A DNA stretch of 64,000 nt from Niabella pedocola (GCF_021044425.1 NZ_JAJNEC010000005.1:248001-312000), one strand, 5' to 3'; shown: positions 49,513 to 58,644, counted from the stretch's first letter. Translations and numbers: made by a program. The notes: a model not told the origin generated them from the letters alone.

Positions 49513-49584
49513 GGCCGTATCAAAGTTGACCGCTTTACTCCGGCGGCTGCCCGCAGGAGAATAATGGTACACTTTGATACAGCC
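49513..49584 (-). terminator. Long hairpin terminator of the outer-membrane protein gene
   Basis: GTATCAAAGT (49517-49526) and ACTTTGATAC (49571-49580) are perfectly complementary, extended by GGC/GCC, and a smaller inner stem (CTCC...GGAG) fills the 44-nt loop. The minus strand continues TTTTTT. The stem starts 24 bp past the stop of the gene at 49608. Confidence 0.75.
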
Positions 49585-49607
49585 CTAACTTTTTGCTATA
49601 TCAGGAG

Positions 49608-50177
49608 TTATTTCATATTGTTACGCATTTGTTTGAGCTTGGATCCGGGTAGATAAATCTGGAATCCCAATCCCAGTTCCGGGCGAAACGATACTCCGTT
49701 GCTGCCGGCACCGGTAATGATATTCGCTTTGGCGAGTGCCTCCAAAGCAATGTTCTCGTTCACAAAAAACGCCAGTCCTGGTCCTATACCTGCTCCAAAA
49801 CCGTTGGTAGACTTACCGCCGGCATTGTTACCACTCACTCCGGCATCTGCTTCAGCAAAAACGCGGGTTTGCTTGGGTGTGTTTACCTGTTGCTCACCAA
49901 AATAATACCGGGCCATTGGGCCTACAAAATAATTGATGGACGGTTTTTGCGCCCGGCCGGCTTTAAAACCCAGATCAACCTTACCTCCAATGGCTAAGTC
50001 CTCCTGTACAAACCAAGCAACTTTTGGTGTAATATTCATCTGGAAGCTTTTTTCATTGGTACTTCCAGACAACAACGCAAGATTACCACCAATCAGATAA
50101 TATCCCTTCTGTGTTTGCGCACTGGCCCCATAAGCTGTAGCCGCTAAAATCAGGGCGGAAAGCATGATTTTCTTCAT
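49608..50177 (-). CDS. Outer-membrane beta-barrel-like protein
   Basis: 189 residues with a signal peptide (MKKIMLSALILAATAYGASAQ). The mature part alternates polar and hydrophobic residues as in small eight-stranded barrels: QMNITPKVAWFVQEDLAIGGKVDLGF, YFVGPMARYYFG, VFAEADAGVSG, GIGPGLAFFVNENIALEALAKA, SFRPELGLGFQIYLPG (in pieces). These match OmpA-like porin-fold proteins of Bacteroidota with unknown cargo. Single gene with long terminator. Confidence 0.78.
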   Translation of the reverse strand: MKKIMLSALILAATAYGASAQTQKGYYLIGGNLALLSGSTNEKSFQMNITPKVAWFVQEDLAIGGKVDLGFKAGRAQKPSINYFVGPMARYYFGEQQVNTPKQTRVFAEADAGVSGNNAGGKSTNGFGAGIGPGLAFFVNENIALEALAKANIITGAGSNGVSFRPELGLGFQIYLPGSKLKQMRNNMK

Positions 50178-50322
50178 AAATTACAATTTTAATAGTACAA
50201 AAATCAACAATTATGCCACAACGGGCAATCTTCCTGTAAATCAAGCTGTTTCTTGATGAACGGCACCTTTCAACAGGCATTTTTTGGTGCCTGCCATCCT
50301 CCTAATAAACGCCGTTTTCCCC

Positions 50323-50330
50323 TATTTTTG
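50323..50330 (+). promoter_or_regulatory. Predicted -7 promoter box of mutS, near-leaderless
   Basis: TATTTTTG, 6 nt upstream of the ATG at 50337, in an upstream in-frame extension that is therefore unlikely to be coding. Confidence 0.65.
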
Positions 50331-50336
50331 CGCTCC

Positions 50337-52961
50337 ATGGCAAAGGCAAAAAATAACAACCCGCAGGATACTCCGCTAATGCAGCAGCACAAGGCTATCA
50401 AACAAAAATACCCGGATGCCGTATTACTGTTTCGCGTGGGTGATTTTTATGAAACCTTTGGCCAGGATGCGGTGATTGCGTCCCAGGTGCTGGGCATTAC
50501 CCTTACAAAAAGAAACAACGGGGCGGCTGCTTCGCTGGATCTTGCGGGGTTTCCGCACCATTCGCTGGATACCTACCTGCATAAACTGGTAAAGGCGGGC
50601 TACCGGGTAGCCATCTGCGACCAGCTGGAAGATCCCAAACAGGCAAAGGGAATCGTTAAGCGGGGTGTAACAGAAATGCTCACACCCGGAACCGCCATCA
50701 ACGACAAACTGCTGGAACATAACAGCAATAATTTCCTGGCGGGTATCCATTTTGCAGACGACGAACAATTCGGCCTCGCCTTTCTCGATCTCTCCACCGG
50801 CGAATTTTTTGTAGCAGAAGGCGACCGCGAATACGCCGATAAACTGCTGCAAAGTTTCCGGCCCGCAGAAGTCGTGTTCCAGCGCCACCAGCAAAAAAAA
50901 TACAAGGAATATTTTGGCAGCAAGACCTATATCTATACCCTGGACGAATGGATCTTTGATAAAAACTATGCCCAGGATGTACTGTTAAAACATTTCCAGA
51001 CCCACTCGCTGAAAGGTTTTGGCATTGCTGAAATGGAAAAGGGCATCACCGCGGCAGGCGCCGTGATCCATTATCTGAAAGATACCGAGCATCCCAATCT
51101 GCAACATATTACCTCCATCGGCAGCATTCATAAGGATGAGTTCCTGTGGATGGACAAATTCACCATCCGCAACCTGGAACTGGCGGGCGGACCCGCCGAA
51201 GGCCACACGCTGTTAAAGGTGCTGGATAATACAGTATCGCCCATGGGCGCACGCCTGTTAAAACGGTGGATCATTTTTCCGCTGATCGATCTCCACAAGA
51301 TCAATGAACGGCTGGACGTTGTGGAAACCATGATCAAGGACCCCGAGCTCCGGCAGCTATTGACCCAGTCGATCAAGCTTTGCGGCGACATCGAGCGGCT
51401 GGTAGCCAAGATCCCCACCAAAAAGATCAACCCCAGGGAAGTATTACAACTGGCCCGGGGCCTGCAGCAGGTAGCCATCATTAAACAAACCTGCCTGGCC
51501 CAGTCCAATGCCTACCTGCAGCGCGTGGGCGATGCGCTTAACCCCTGCCCTGTAATCGCGGAAAAGATCAGCCGTGAAATCGTAGAACTGCCACCGGCCA
51601 CCATTGCCAAAGGCGGAGTGATCCAAACAGGAATACTGGAAGAACTGGATGAATTGCGCACTATTTCCAGCGATGGAAAAGCTTACCTTACCAAGTTACA
51701 GGTAAAAGAAGCGGAAGCAACCGGCATCAGTTCGCTTAAAGTGGGATTTAATAATGTGTTTGGATATTATCTTGAAGTTACCAACGTACATAAGAACAAG
51801 GTACCCGAGTACTGGATCCGGAAACAAACGCTGGCCAATGCCGAACGCTATATCACCCCGGAATTAAAAGAGTATGAGGAAAAGATCACAGGAGCTGAAG
51901 AAAAGATATTGACGCTGGAACAACGGTTATACGACCAGTTGCTCAACGAATTGTTCGAGTACCTGGCGCCGGTACAGGCCAACGGCAATTTAGTTGCCAT
52001 TCTCGATTGTCTGGTCTGCTTTGCACATAATGCCATTCATTACCAGTATAAAAAACCAACGGTTTATGAAGACACTGTGTGGAACGTTAAAGAGGGCCGG
52101 CATCCTGTAATTGAGCGGAACCTGGCCGTTGGTGAAAGTTATATTCACAACGACCTGGAGCTGAATAAGGCCGATCAGCAGATCATCATTCTTACGGGTC
52201 CGAATATGAGTGGTAAATCGGCGCTGCTGCGTCAAACCGCGCTGATTACCCTGATGGCGCATATGGGCAGTTTTGTTCCGGCCACCGAAGCCCATATTTC
52301 ACTGACGGATAAAATTTTTACCCGGGTGGGCGCCTCCGATAATTTAAGCGGTGGGGAGAGTACATTCATGGTTGAAATGAATGAAACCGCTTCCATCATT
52401 AATAATATTACAGACAGAAGCCTGGTATTGCTGGATGAGATCGGGAGGGGTACTTCTACCTACGACGGGATCTCCATTGCCTGGAGTATTGCAGAATACC
52501 TGCATCAATCATCCTACCAGCCCAAGACCCTGTTTGCAACGCATTACCACGAGCTCAACGAACTGGAAGAAAAGCTGGAACGGGTAAAGAATTATCATGT
52601 TACCAATAAAGAAATCGGCAACAAGATCATTTTCCTGCGCAAACTGGCCCGCGGCGGCAGCACCCACAGTTTCGGGATCCATGTGGCTAAAATGGCCGGT
52701 ATGCCACCCGCCCTGATCCAACGGGCGAACGAAATCCTTGCCCAGCTTGAAAACAAGCATATGGATGAAGCAAGCGGTGAAAAAAACATCCAGGAAAAGA
52801 TGAGGGATGTCAACGCACCCCAATTCCAGCTATCGATTTTTGACGCGCACAGCGAAACCTTCGATTCGATCCGCAAAGCACTTACCGATATTGACATCAA
52901 CCGCCTTACACCAGTTGAAGCATTGCTGAAATTGCAGGAAATTAAAGCAAAACTCAAGTAA
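50337..52961 (+). CDS. mutS: DNA mismatch repair protein MutS
   Basis: 874 residues from the ATG at 50337 (MAKAKNNNPQDTPLMQQH). The mismatch-binding motif FRVGDFYETFGQDA is near residue 33. The ATPase has Walker A TGPNMSGKSALLRQ, signature LSGGESTFMVEMNE, Walker B LVLLDEIGRGTSTYDG and the His-switch TLFATHYHELNELEE. MutS binds mispairs and, with MutL, starts repair. Starts further upstream in the same frame are rejected because a promoter box lies inside them. Confidence 0.97.
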   Translation: MAKAKNNNPQDTPLMQQHKAIKQKYPDAVLLFRVGDFYETFGQDAVIASQVLGITLTKRNNGAAASLDLAGFPHHSLDTYLHKLVKAGYRVAICDQLEDPKQAKGIVKRGVTEMLTPGTAINDKLLEHNSNNFLAGIHFADDEQFGLAFLDLSTGEFFVAEGDREYADKLLQSFRPAEVVFQRHQQKKYKEYFGSKTYIYTLDEWIFDKNYAQDVLLKHFQTHSLKGFGIAEMEKGITAAGAVIHYLKDTEHPNLQHITSIGSIHKDEFLWMDKFTIRNLELAGGPAEGHTLLKVLDNTVSPMGARLLKRWIIFPLIDLHKINERLDVVETMIKDPELRQLLTQSIKLCGDIERLVAKIPTKKINPREVLQLARGLQQVAIIKQTCLAQSNAYLQRVGDALNPCPVIAEKISREIVELPPATIAKGGVIQTGILEELDELRTISSDGKAYLTKLQVKEAEATGISSLKVGFNNVFGYYLEVTNVHKNKVPEYWIRKQTLANAERYITPELKEYEEKITGAEEKILTLEQRLYDQLLNELFEYLAPVQANGNLVAILDCLVCFAHNAIHYQYKKPTVYEDTVWNVKEGRHPVIERNLAVGESYIHNDLELNKADQQIIILTGPNMSGKSALLRQTALITLMAHMGSFVPATEAHISLTDKIFTRVGASDNLSGGESTFMVEMNETASIINNITDRSLVLLDEIGRGTSTYDGISIAWSIAEYLHQSSYQPKTLFATHYHELNELEEKLERVKNYHVTNKEIGNKIIFLRKLARGGSTHSFGIHVAKMAGMPPALIQRANEILAQLENKHMDEASGEKNIQEKMRDVNAPQFQLSIFDAHSETFDSIRKALTDIDINRLTPVEALLKLQEIKAKLK

Positions 52962-53077
52962 CCGTACCAGGCTTTTCTCTGCTCAGGTACCACAAAGCAA
53001 ATACCCCTTGTTGCGAATGGGGATATCCATGCGTCTTACAGATATATCCACTACTATCCATGACCGCAATCAACCAT

Positions 53078-53782
53078 ATGAGGCTACTGTATAAGCCCAT
53101 CCGCACCGGCGCCCTGCTCCTGGTGTGCAGCCTGCTGCTTTTCGCCTGCCAGAAAGAAGACCTGCAACCGCAATTGATCATTGACCCGGTGGAAGGACGC
53201 ATCCTTGCAGCAGATACCCTCCGCTCAGGCAGTTTTTTGGGCATGCAGATCGGGGATTCGCATGAGACGGTATATGAAAAAATCAAAAGCATCGGGCTGG
53301 AAAAGAATATCGACATGCTTTGGGTAACCAATCCACAATTTTCGGGCATCGAAGTATTGAAGGGCAAGCTGGGCTATTATTCCGATCTGCGGCTGAGCAA
53401 TCAATCCCATCCCTCGGAATATGTGCTCTTTCAGATTGAAAACGACCGCATCAAAACCATTTATAACCCGGAAGGCCGGCAGCTTCCCCAATGGCCCGGG
53501 GGCCGGCAATACCGATATACCATCAACGCCGGAGATTCTGTTAATGTGCTTTACCCCAAACTGCTGCAGTTGCAGTCCAACGCCCGGTATAAAGACTATT
53601 TTTCCGCCATATCTGCCTTTGCAAAGTTTATCAGCAAACCATATGATGCCCGGATGTCTGGTTCCGCCGAATGGTATTTAAATTACCGGCAGCCCGATAA
53701 AAAAAGCGTAACCCGGAACACCCTTCTCTTTAAAGACGGAACTTTACAGGAAATACGGACCCTCGTACAGGCAACGCCTTAG
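53078..53782 (+). CDS. Uncharacterised lipoprotein
   Basis: 234 residues from the ATG at 53078 (an ATG 18 bases upstream is possible). The signal peptide ends at the lipobox LLLFAC. The mature protein has no family I recognise: it starts with a Pro/Ile-rich segment, then GSFLGMQIGDSHETVYEKIKSIGL, which looks like the outer-membrane lipoprotein SmpA/BamE-like pattern of a beta-alpha unit, and a Tyr-rich end. No membrane helices. It stands alone between mutS and bshB1. Confidence 0.65.
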   Translation: MRLLYKPIRTGALLLVCSLLLFACQKEDLQPQLIIDPVEGRILAADTLRSGSFLGMQIGDSHETVYEKIKSIGLEKNIDMLWVTNPQFSGIEVLKGKLGYYSDLRLSNQSHPSEYVLFQIENDRIKTIYNPEGRQLPQWPGGRQYRYTINAGDSVNVLYPKLLQLQSNARYKDYFSAISAFAKFISKPYDARMSGSAEWYLNYRQPDKKSVTRNTLLFKDGTLQEIRTLVQATP

Positions 53783-53975
53783 TATAGCGAACCATTACTT
53801 TCATTGCAAGCACGGTTCCGTTCAGCGATAAGAGCGCCCGGATCGCTAACGCTTATACCCGCATTCCCGTACCCTTCTCAGCCACCTACCTGAACATTCT
53901 GCTTTTTCTTTTGTTTCTTTGCCAATATGTAGGGAAACAGGCTTTTTTGCCTGCAACAAAAACAAACACTCGTTC

Positions 53976-54719
53976 ATGAAATTAGACATACTCGCTATTG
54001 GCGTTCATCCGGATGATGTAGAACTCTGCTGTGCCGGAGCACTGTTAAAGGAGATCCAGGCCGGTAAAAAAGCCGGTATCGTTGATCTTACCCAGGGAGA
54101 ACTGGGAACAAGGGGTACCAAAGAAACCCGTTATGCAGAAGCTGCGGAGGCCGCAAGGATTATGGGCGTTTCCGTTCGGGAAAACCTGAAAATGCGGGAT
54201 GGCTTTTTCCGCAACGATGAAGAGCACCAGCTCCGGCTGATAAAAGTGATCCGGAAATACCGGCCCGATATCGTTTTGGGCAACGTGTTGGAAGACCGTC
54301 ACCCGGATCATGGGCGTGCCGGACACCTGATCAATGACGCCTGCTTTTTATCGGGCCTTTCGAAAATAGAAACAACGGACGATGATGGCACCCCGCAGCA
54401 AAAATGGCGTCCCTCCTATTTTTTCCAGTATATGCAGGACTGGTACCATGAGCCCAGTGTGCTGATTGATATTTCCTCGGTGATCGATCTGAAAATGAAG
54501 GCCATTGAGGCCTACCGCACACAGTTTTATACAGGAACCCCTGATAAGGGCGACACCGGCCCCCAAACCTATATTTCCACCCCGGATTTCCGGGAAAGCA
54601 TCCTGGCAAGGAGCCGGATGCTAGGTAAACGCATCGGGGTAAAACACGCTGAAGGGCTGATAACCACGAAGATTATCGGCATGGAAAACCTGTCGTCGGT
54701 GATCCTTAACGAAACTTAA
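53976..54719 (+). CDS. bshB1: Bacillithiol biosynthesis deacetylase BshB1
   Basis: 247 residues from the ATG at 53976 (MKLDILAIGVHPDDVEL); 19 codons upstream are in frame but the family starts here. The PIG-L/LmbE fold has the zinc motif HPDDVE and the distal HPDH (in LEDRHPDHGRAGHLI), with LTQGELGTRGTKETRYAEA as in BshB1. It deacetylates GlcNAc-malate to GlcN-malate, the second step of bacillithiol synthesis. Together with the bacilliredoxin of this window it shows a working bacillithiol system; bshA and bshC are elsewhere. Confidence 0.88.
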   Translation: MKLDILAIGVHPDDVELCCAGALLKEIQAGKKAGIVDLTQGELGTRGTKETRYAEAAEAARIMGVSVRENLKMRDGFFRNDEEHQLRLIKVIRKYRPDIVLGNVLEDRHPDHGRAGHLINDACFLSGLSKIETTDDDGTPQQKWRPSYFFQYMQDWYHEPSVLIDISSVIDLKMKAIEAYRTQFYTGTPDKGDTGPQTYISTPDFRESILARSRMLGKRIGVKHAEGLITTKIIGMENLSSVILNET

Positions 54720-54786
54720 GGACAAATGTTAAAATAACGACAAATATTTTACCAGAATAAGACACGCAGGGCTGACGTATTTTAGC

Positions 54787-54794
54787 TACCTTTG
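54787..54794 (+). promoter_or_regulatory. Predicted -7 promoter box of the desaturase gene
   Basis: TACCTTTG, 27 nt before the ATG at 54822. Confidence 0.6.
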
Positions 54795-54821
54795 CACCCC
54801 AATAAAATATAAATTCTAACA

Positions 54822-55910
54822 ATGGCTTTTCCCAAGTTTGCAACGCCCCCTCCTCCTTCGTTCCATACGGTTCTGAAAAATCGTATACACGATTATTTCG
54901 AGTCGAAAGGCGTTCGCAGCACCGGCAATTTCCGCCTGTACTCAAAAGCCTTGTTCCTTGTAGTAGGGTTTCTGGCAATTTATGTACACCTGGTCTTTTT
55001 TACCCCTCCCACCACCTGGGCCATTATTGAATGCCTGTTGCTGGGGTTATTTACCTCGGCCATTGGCTTTAATATCATGCACGATGGCGCACATGGAAGT
55101 TTCAGCAGCAAGCCCTGGGTAAATACGCTGGCGGCGTCTTCATTAAACTTCCTGGGAGCCAATACCTTTATGTGGAAGATGAAGCATAATGTCATTCACC
55201 ACGCTTACACCAATATTGATGGTATTGATGATGACCTGGATGCCAAACCCTTTTTAAGGTTATGCGAAACCCAGAAATACCACAAAATGCACCGGTACCA
55301 GCATTTCTATTTCTGGCTGGCTTATTCCCTCCTGTATCTTTTCTGGATCTTTTTCTCTGATTATAAGAAGTATTTTACGGGTAAAGTGGGTGAAATTCCG
55401 CTGAAAAAAATGAAGCCAAAGGACCACATCACTTTCTGGGGATTTAAGCTATTGCATATTTTCCTATTTGTGGTATTACCTATTTACATGCTGGGTTTTG
55501 AAACCTGGGGCATCGGATTTCTGACCTATACGCTTTTTGCCGGCTTTGTGCTCAGCGTTGTATTCCAGCTGGCCCATACGGTAGAACATACCCACTTCCC
55601 GGTGGTAAATGCCCAAAACAACAAGGTAGACGACGAATGGGCCATCCATCAGCTGAAGACCACCGCCAATTTTGCTACCAGGAACCGGCTGGCCTGCTGG
55701 TTTATGGGCGGCCTGAACTTCCAGGTAGAACATCACCTGTTTCCCAAGATTTCGCATATTCATTATCCCCGGATCAACAAGATCATTAAAAGCACCTGCG
55801 CCGAGTTTAATGTGCAATACATCGAATACCGGCGGGTACACAATGCGTTTGTTTCTCACGTTTCTTACTTAAAGGAGCTGAGCCGGCCCGGCGTTGCACA
55901 TCATCATTAA
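54822..55910 (+). CDS. Acyl-lipid fatty acid desaturase
   Basis: 362 residues, with at least four membrane helices. Three histidine boxes for the di-iron centre are present: HDGAHG (about 87-92), HNVIHH (about 123-128) and QVEHHLFP near residue 302. This is the front-end or delta-type membrane desaturase family (linoleoyl-CoA/acyl-lipid type) seen in many Bacteroidota; regiospecificity cannot be told. It is expected in the inner membrane, desaturating phospholipid acyl chains. Single gene with its own promoter. Confidence 0.88.
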   Translation: MAFPKFATPPPPSFHTVLKNRIHDYFESKGVRSTGNFRLYSKALFLVVGFLAIYVHLVFFTPPTTWAIIECLLLGLFTSAIGFNIMHDGAHGSFSSKPWVNTLAASSLNFLGANTFMWKMKHNVIHHAYTNIDGIDDDLDAKPFLRLCETQKYHKMHRYQHFYFWLAYSLLYLFWIFFSDYKKYFTGKVGEIPLKKMKPKDHITFWGFKLLHIFLFVVLPIYMLGFETWGIGFLTYTLFAGFVLSVVFQLAHTVEHTHFPVVNAQNNKVDDEWAIHQLKTTANFATRNRLACWFMGGLNFQVEHHLFPKISHIHYPRINKIIKSTCAEFNVQYIEYRRVHNAFVSHVSYLKELSRPGVAHHH

Positions 55911-56064
55911 AACGCCGTTTTTTCACTGATATATCTTTCCGCTTTTAGCGTGTGGTGTATGCCCAGGCCATGCCGTGATGCATGCTGCGCTGTGCGGACC
56001 GGCCCCATGCCGGCATGAAATTTAAAATCCGGTAAGGGCCGCAGGTTCTCATGTATAAAATCGA

Positions 56065-56072
56065 TACATTTG
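56065..56072 (+). promoter_or_regulatory. Predicted -7 promoter box of the VOC protein gene
   Basis: TACATTTG, 26 nt before the ATG at 56099. An ATG at 56051 in the same frame lies upstream of this box and is not a likely start. Confidence 0.6.
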
Positions 56073-56098
56073 GTTTTATAAACCGCATATTCCCTGCC

Positions 56099-56569
56099 AT
56101 GAAAAGAGTACAGTTGATCCTTACTTTTATTGTTGTTACTGTTATGAATCTACATGCCCAGCAATCAAATAACCGGCCGGTTGTGCTGTCCAATCACCAG
56201 GCCATCTATGTAACCGATCTTAAAAAAGCAGCCGCCTTTTATGCAGATATTATCGGTTTGGAACAGGTAGATGAACCCTTTAAGATCGGCAAACATGCCT
56301 GGTTCAAAACCGGCCCGAAAACCACCCTTCACATCATCCTGGGTGCAGATAAGCCCAGGGAATATTTCAAGAACAACCATATGTGTTTTACGGTAGCCTC
56401 CCTGGATGATTTCATCCGGAAACTGAACCAGCATAAAGTACCTTATGAAGATGTAAGTGGCAAACAGGGCTCCATTACTACCCGCGTAGACGGTGTAAAA
56501 CAGATCTGGCTCCGCGATCCCGACAATTACTGGATTGAGATCAACAATGATCCGTCGATGTTTGAGTAG
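56099..56569 (+). CDS. Secreted VOC/glyoxalase-like protein
   Basis: 156 residues from the ATG at 56099 (MKRVQLILTFIVVTVMNLHAQ, a signal peptide). A single vicinal-oxygen-chelate domain: NHQAIYVTDLKKAAAFYADIIGLEQVDEPF, HMCFTVASLDDFIRKLNQHKV and QIWLRDPDNYWIEIN (in pieces). The metal ligands His (NHQAIYV), His (LHIILG) and Glu (WIEIN) fit. The enzymatic role is unknown; export is unusual for the family. Confidence 0.8.
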   Translation: MKRVQLILTFIVVTVMNLHAQQSNNRPVVLSNHQAIYVTDLKKAAAFYADIIGLEQVDEPFKIGKHAWFKTGPKTTLHIILGADKPREYFKNNHMCFTVASLDDFIRKLNQHKVPYEDVSGKQGSITTRVDGVKQIWLRDPDNYWIEINNDPSMFE

Positions 56570-56579
56570 GCAGTTTTTA

Positions 56580-56698
56580 GAATTGGGAATCGAGAATCGA
56601 GACCTGAGATTTGAGCGGTCAGCATTTAGCATTCAGCGTTCAGCCTTCAGTTATCAGCTATCAGATTTGAGATTTGAGATCTGAGATCTGAGATTTCA
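56580..56698. repeat. 7-bp tandem array, 17 units, the longest in the window
   Basis: Seventeen heptamers in unbroken register over 119 bp: the first units are GAATTGG, GAATCGA, GAATCGA, GACCTGA, GATTTGA; the middle GCGGTCA, GCATTTA, GCATTCA, GCGTTCA, GCCTTCA, GTTATCA, GCTATCA; the last GATTTGA, GATTTGA, GATCTGA, GATCTGA, GATTTCA. Every unit begins with G and almost all end in A. Confidence 0.9.
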
Positions 56699-56772
56699 TC
56701 TATCAACCTCAGTCATGAAGCGCGAACTCTTGTTTCCTGAATTTAAGATCCGGATCTTTAGAACTTAGTGGG

Positions 56773-57360
56773 CTAAATGCCCTTCAGCGCTTTCTTCACC
56801 AGTTGTTCCAAACCGGTTTCCGGTTCCTGTGCAAGTACTTTTTGAACCGCCTGTTCGGCCTGCGCCCGTTGAATACCCAGGGCCAGCAACGCCTCCACCG
56901 CATCCTGTCTTACAGAAGGCACCGCTGTTAGCGCCTGTTCTACCGGCAGATCAATGTGCAGCTTGCCCAGCTTATCTTTTAACTCCAGCACCGCCCGCTC
57001 AGCTGTTTTCTTGCCGATGCCCTTTATGCGCTCCAGGCTTTTTGCATCTCCATAGGTTATAGCCTTAACCACCTCATCCGGCTTCATATAAGACAGGATT
57101 AACCGGGCCGTTCCGGCACCAATACCCGACACGCCGATCAATCCCAGGAAGATATCTTTTTCCCTGCTATCCGCGAAGCCATACAGCAACTGGGCATCCT
57201 CCCTTATCAGAAGATGCGTAAACAGCAATCCCTCACCGAGGGCTTCAATTTTGGAATAAGTGTTCAAACTGATGTTTACCTCATAGCCCACGCCATTCAC
57301 GTCTACGATTACAGAAGACGGCGTTTTAAACGCAAATTTTCCTTTCAGATATGCATACAT
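56773..57360 (-). CDS. ruvA: Holliday junction branch migration protein RuvA
   Basis: 195 residues. An N-terminal OB domain (MYAYLKGKFAFKTPSSVIVDVNGVGYEV), tandem HhH motifs (FLGLIGVSGIGAGTARLIL, RIKGIGKKTAERAVLELKD) and the C-terminal RuvB-binding domain (VRQDAVEALLALGIQRAQAEQAV). It binds Holliday junctions and works with RuvB. It is a single gene; ruvB and ruvC are not nearby. Confidence 0.96.
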   Translation of the reverse strand: MYAYLKGKFAFKTPSSVIVDVNGVGYEVNISLNTYSKIEALGEGLLFTHLLIREDAQLLYGFADSREKDIFLGLIGVSGIGAGTARLILSYMKPDEVVKAITYGDAKSLERIKGIGKKTAERAVLELKDKLGKLHIDLPVEQALTAVPSVRQDAVEALLALGIQRAQAEQAVQKVLAQEPETGLEQLVKKALKGI

Positions 57361-57433
57361 GACGCGAATTTAAATTTCTAATTTTGATTTTTCCATTTCT
57401 AATTTATGATTTTCAATTCCCGTACATTCACCC

Positions 57434-57441
57434 TAACTTTG
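57434..57441 (+). promoter_or_regulatory. Predicted -7 promoter box of fabH
   Basis: TAACTTTG, 21 nt before the ATG at 57463 and inside the in-frame extension, supporting that start. Confidence 0.6.
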
Positions 57442-57462
57442 GCGCTAAATTTTTTTTACCAG

Positions 57463-58470
57463 ATGAGCAACAAAGTTACAGCGGCCATCACGGCAGTGGG
57501 CGGATATGTTCCTGAAGACAAGTTAACAAATTTTGACTTGGAGAAGATTGTAGATACGACCGATGAATGGATCCGCACACGAACAGGGATCACGGAACGC
57601 AGGATCCTGAAAGGCGAGGGAAAAGGAACTTCAGAAATGATCGTGCCTGCTGTAAGGCAACTTTGTGAAAAGAGAGGGATCGACCCGATGGAGATCGATT
57701 GCCTGATTGTGGCAACCGTTACCCCGGATATGGTATTCCCGGCTACTGCAAACCTGGTTTGTGATAAGATCGGCGCAAAGAATGCCTGGGGCTTTGATGT
57801 ATCGGCTGCCTGCTCCGGTTTCTTATATACCTTAACCCTGGGGGCCTCGCTTATTGAAAGTGGGCGTTATAAAAAAGTAGTAGTGGTGGGTGCCGATAAA
57901 ATGAGCTCGATTATCGACTATACGGACCGGGCCACCTGTATCATTTTTGGCGATGGTGCAGCTGCTGTTTTGCTGGAGCCCAGCCAGAATGGCCATGGCA
58001 TTAAGGATAGCATCCTCAAAAGCGATGGAAGCGGCGCGCAGTACCTGAGAATGAAAGCTGGCGGATCGATGTACCCGGCAAGTGCGGAAACCGTTGCCGC
58101 GCGCGAGCACTATGCTTACCAGGAAGGCAAAACCGTTTTCAAATTTGCCGTTACCGGCATGGCAGACGTAAGCGCCCAGCTCCTAGAGCGCAACCAGCTG
58201 ACCGGTGAAGATATTGCATGGCTGGCTCCGCACCAGGCCAACCTCCGCATCATTGATGCCACGGCTCAACGCATCGGGCTTCCACAAGAAAAGGTGATGA
58301 TCAATATTCAGAAGTTTGGTAATACAACTGCAGCCACCATTCCGCTTTGTCTTTGGGAGTGGGAAAACCGGCTAAAAACCGGCGATAAGATTGTTCTGGC
58401 GGCCTTTGGCGGAGGTTTTACCTGGGGTGCAACGCTGGTAGAATGGGCCTATGATCCCGCTGAAAAGTGA
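57463..58470 (+). CDS. fabH: Beta-ketoacyl-ACP synthase III (FabH)
   Basis: 335 residues from the ATG at 57463 (MSNKVTAAITAVGGYVPEDK). The triad is Cys117 (SAACSGFLY), His257 (LAPHQANLRI) and Asn287 (KFGNTTAATI), and TDEWIRTRTGI is at the CoA site. FabH condenses acetyl- or branched acyl-CoA with malonyl-ACP to start fatty acid synthesis; in Bacteroidota the branched substrates set iso-fatty acid content. Single gene. Confidence 0.96.
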   Translation: MSNKVTAAITAVGGYVPEDKLTNFDLEKIVDTTDEWIRTRTGITERRILKGEGKGTSEMIVPAVRQLCEKRGIDPMEIDCLIVATVTPDMVFPATANLVCDKIGAKNAWGFDVSAACSGFLYTLTLGASLIESGRYKKVVVVGADKMSSIIDYTDRATCIIFGDGAAAVLLEPSQNGHGIKDSILKSDGSGAQYLRMKAGGSMYPASAETVAAREHYAYQEGKTVFKFAVTGMADVSAQLLERNQLTGEDIAWLAPHQANLRIIDATAQRIGLPQEKVMINIQKFGNTTAATIPLCLWEWENRLKTGDKIVLAAFGGGFTWGATLVEWAYDPAEK

Positions 58471-58644
58471 GTCAGCGGCTGGCCTTCTGTTATCCGCTGA
58501 TTTCGGCGCGGGATTGGGGATTTGACATACAGCGTGAAGCGCTAAACGGATCTAACCTGCAACCTTAAACCTCAACCATTAAACCGCTGCCTGCAGGATT
58601 TAACATATCCGATAACGGATCTTAAATATAAGATGGAAGCGCCT

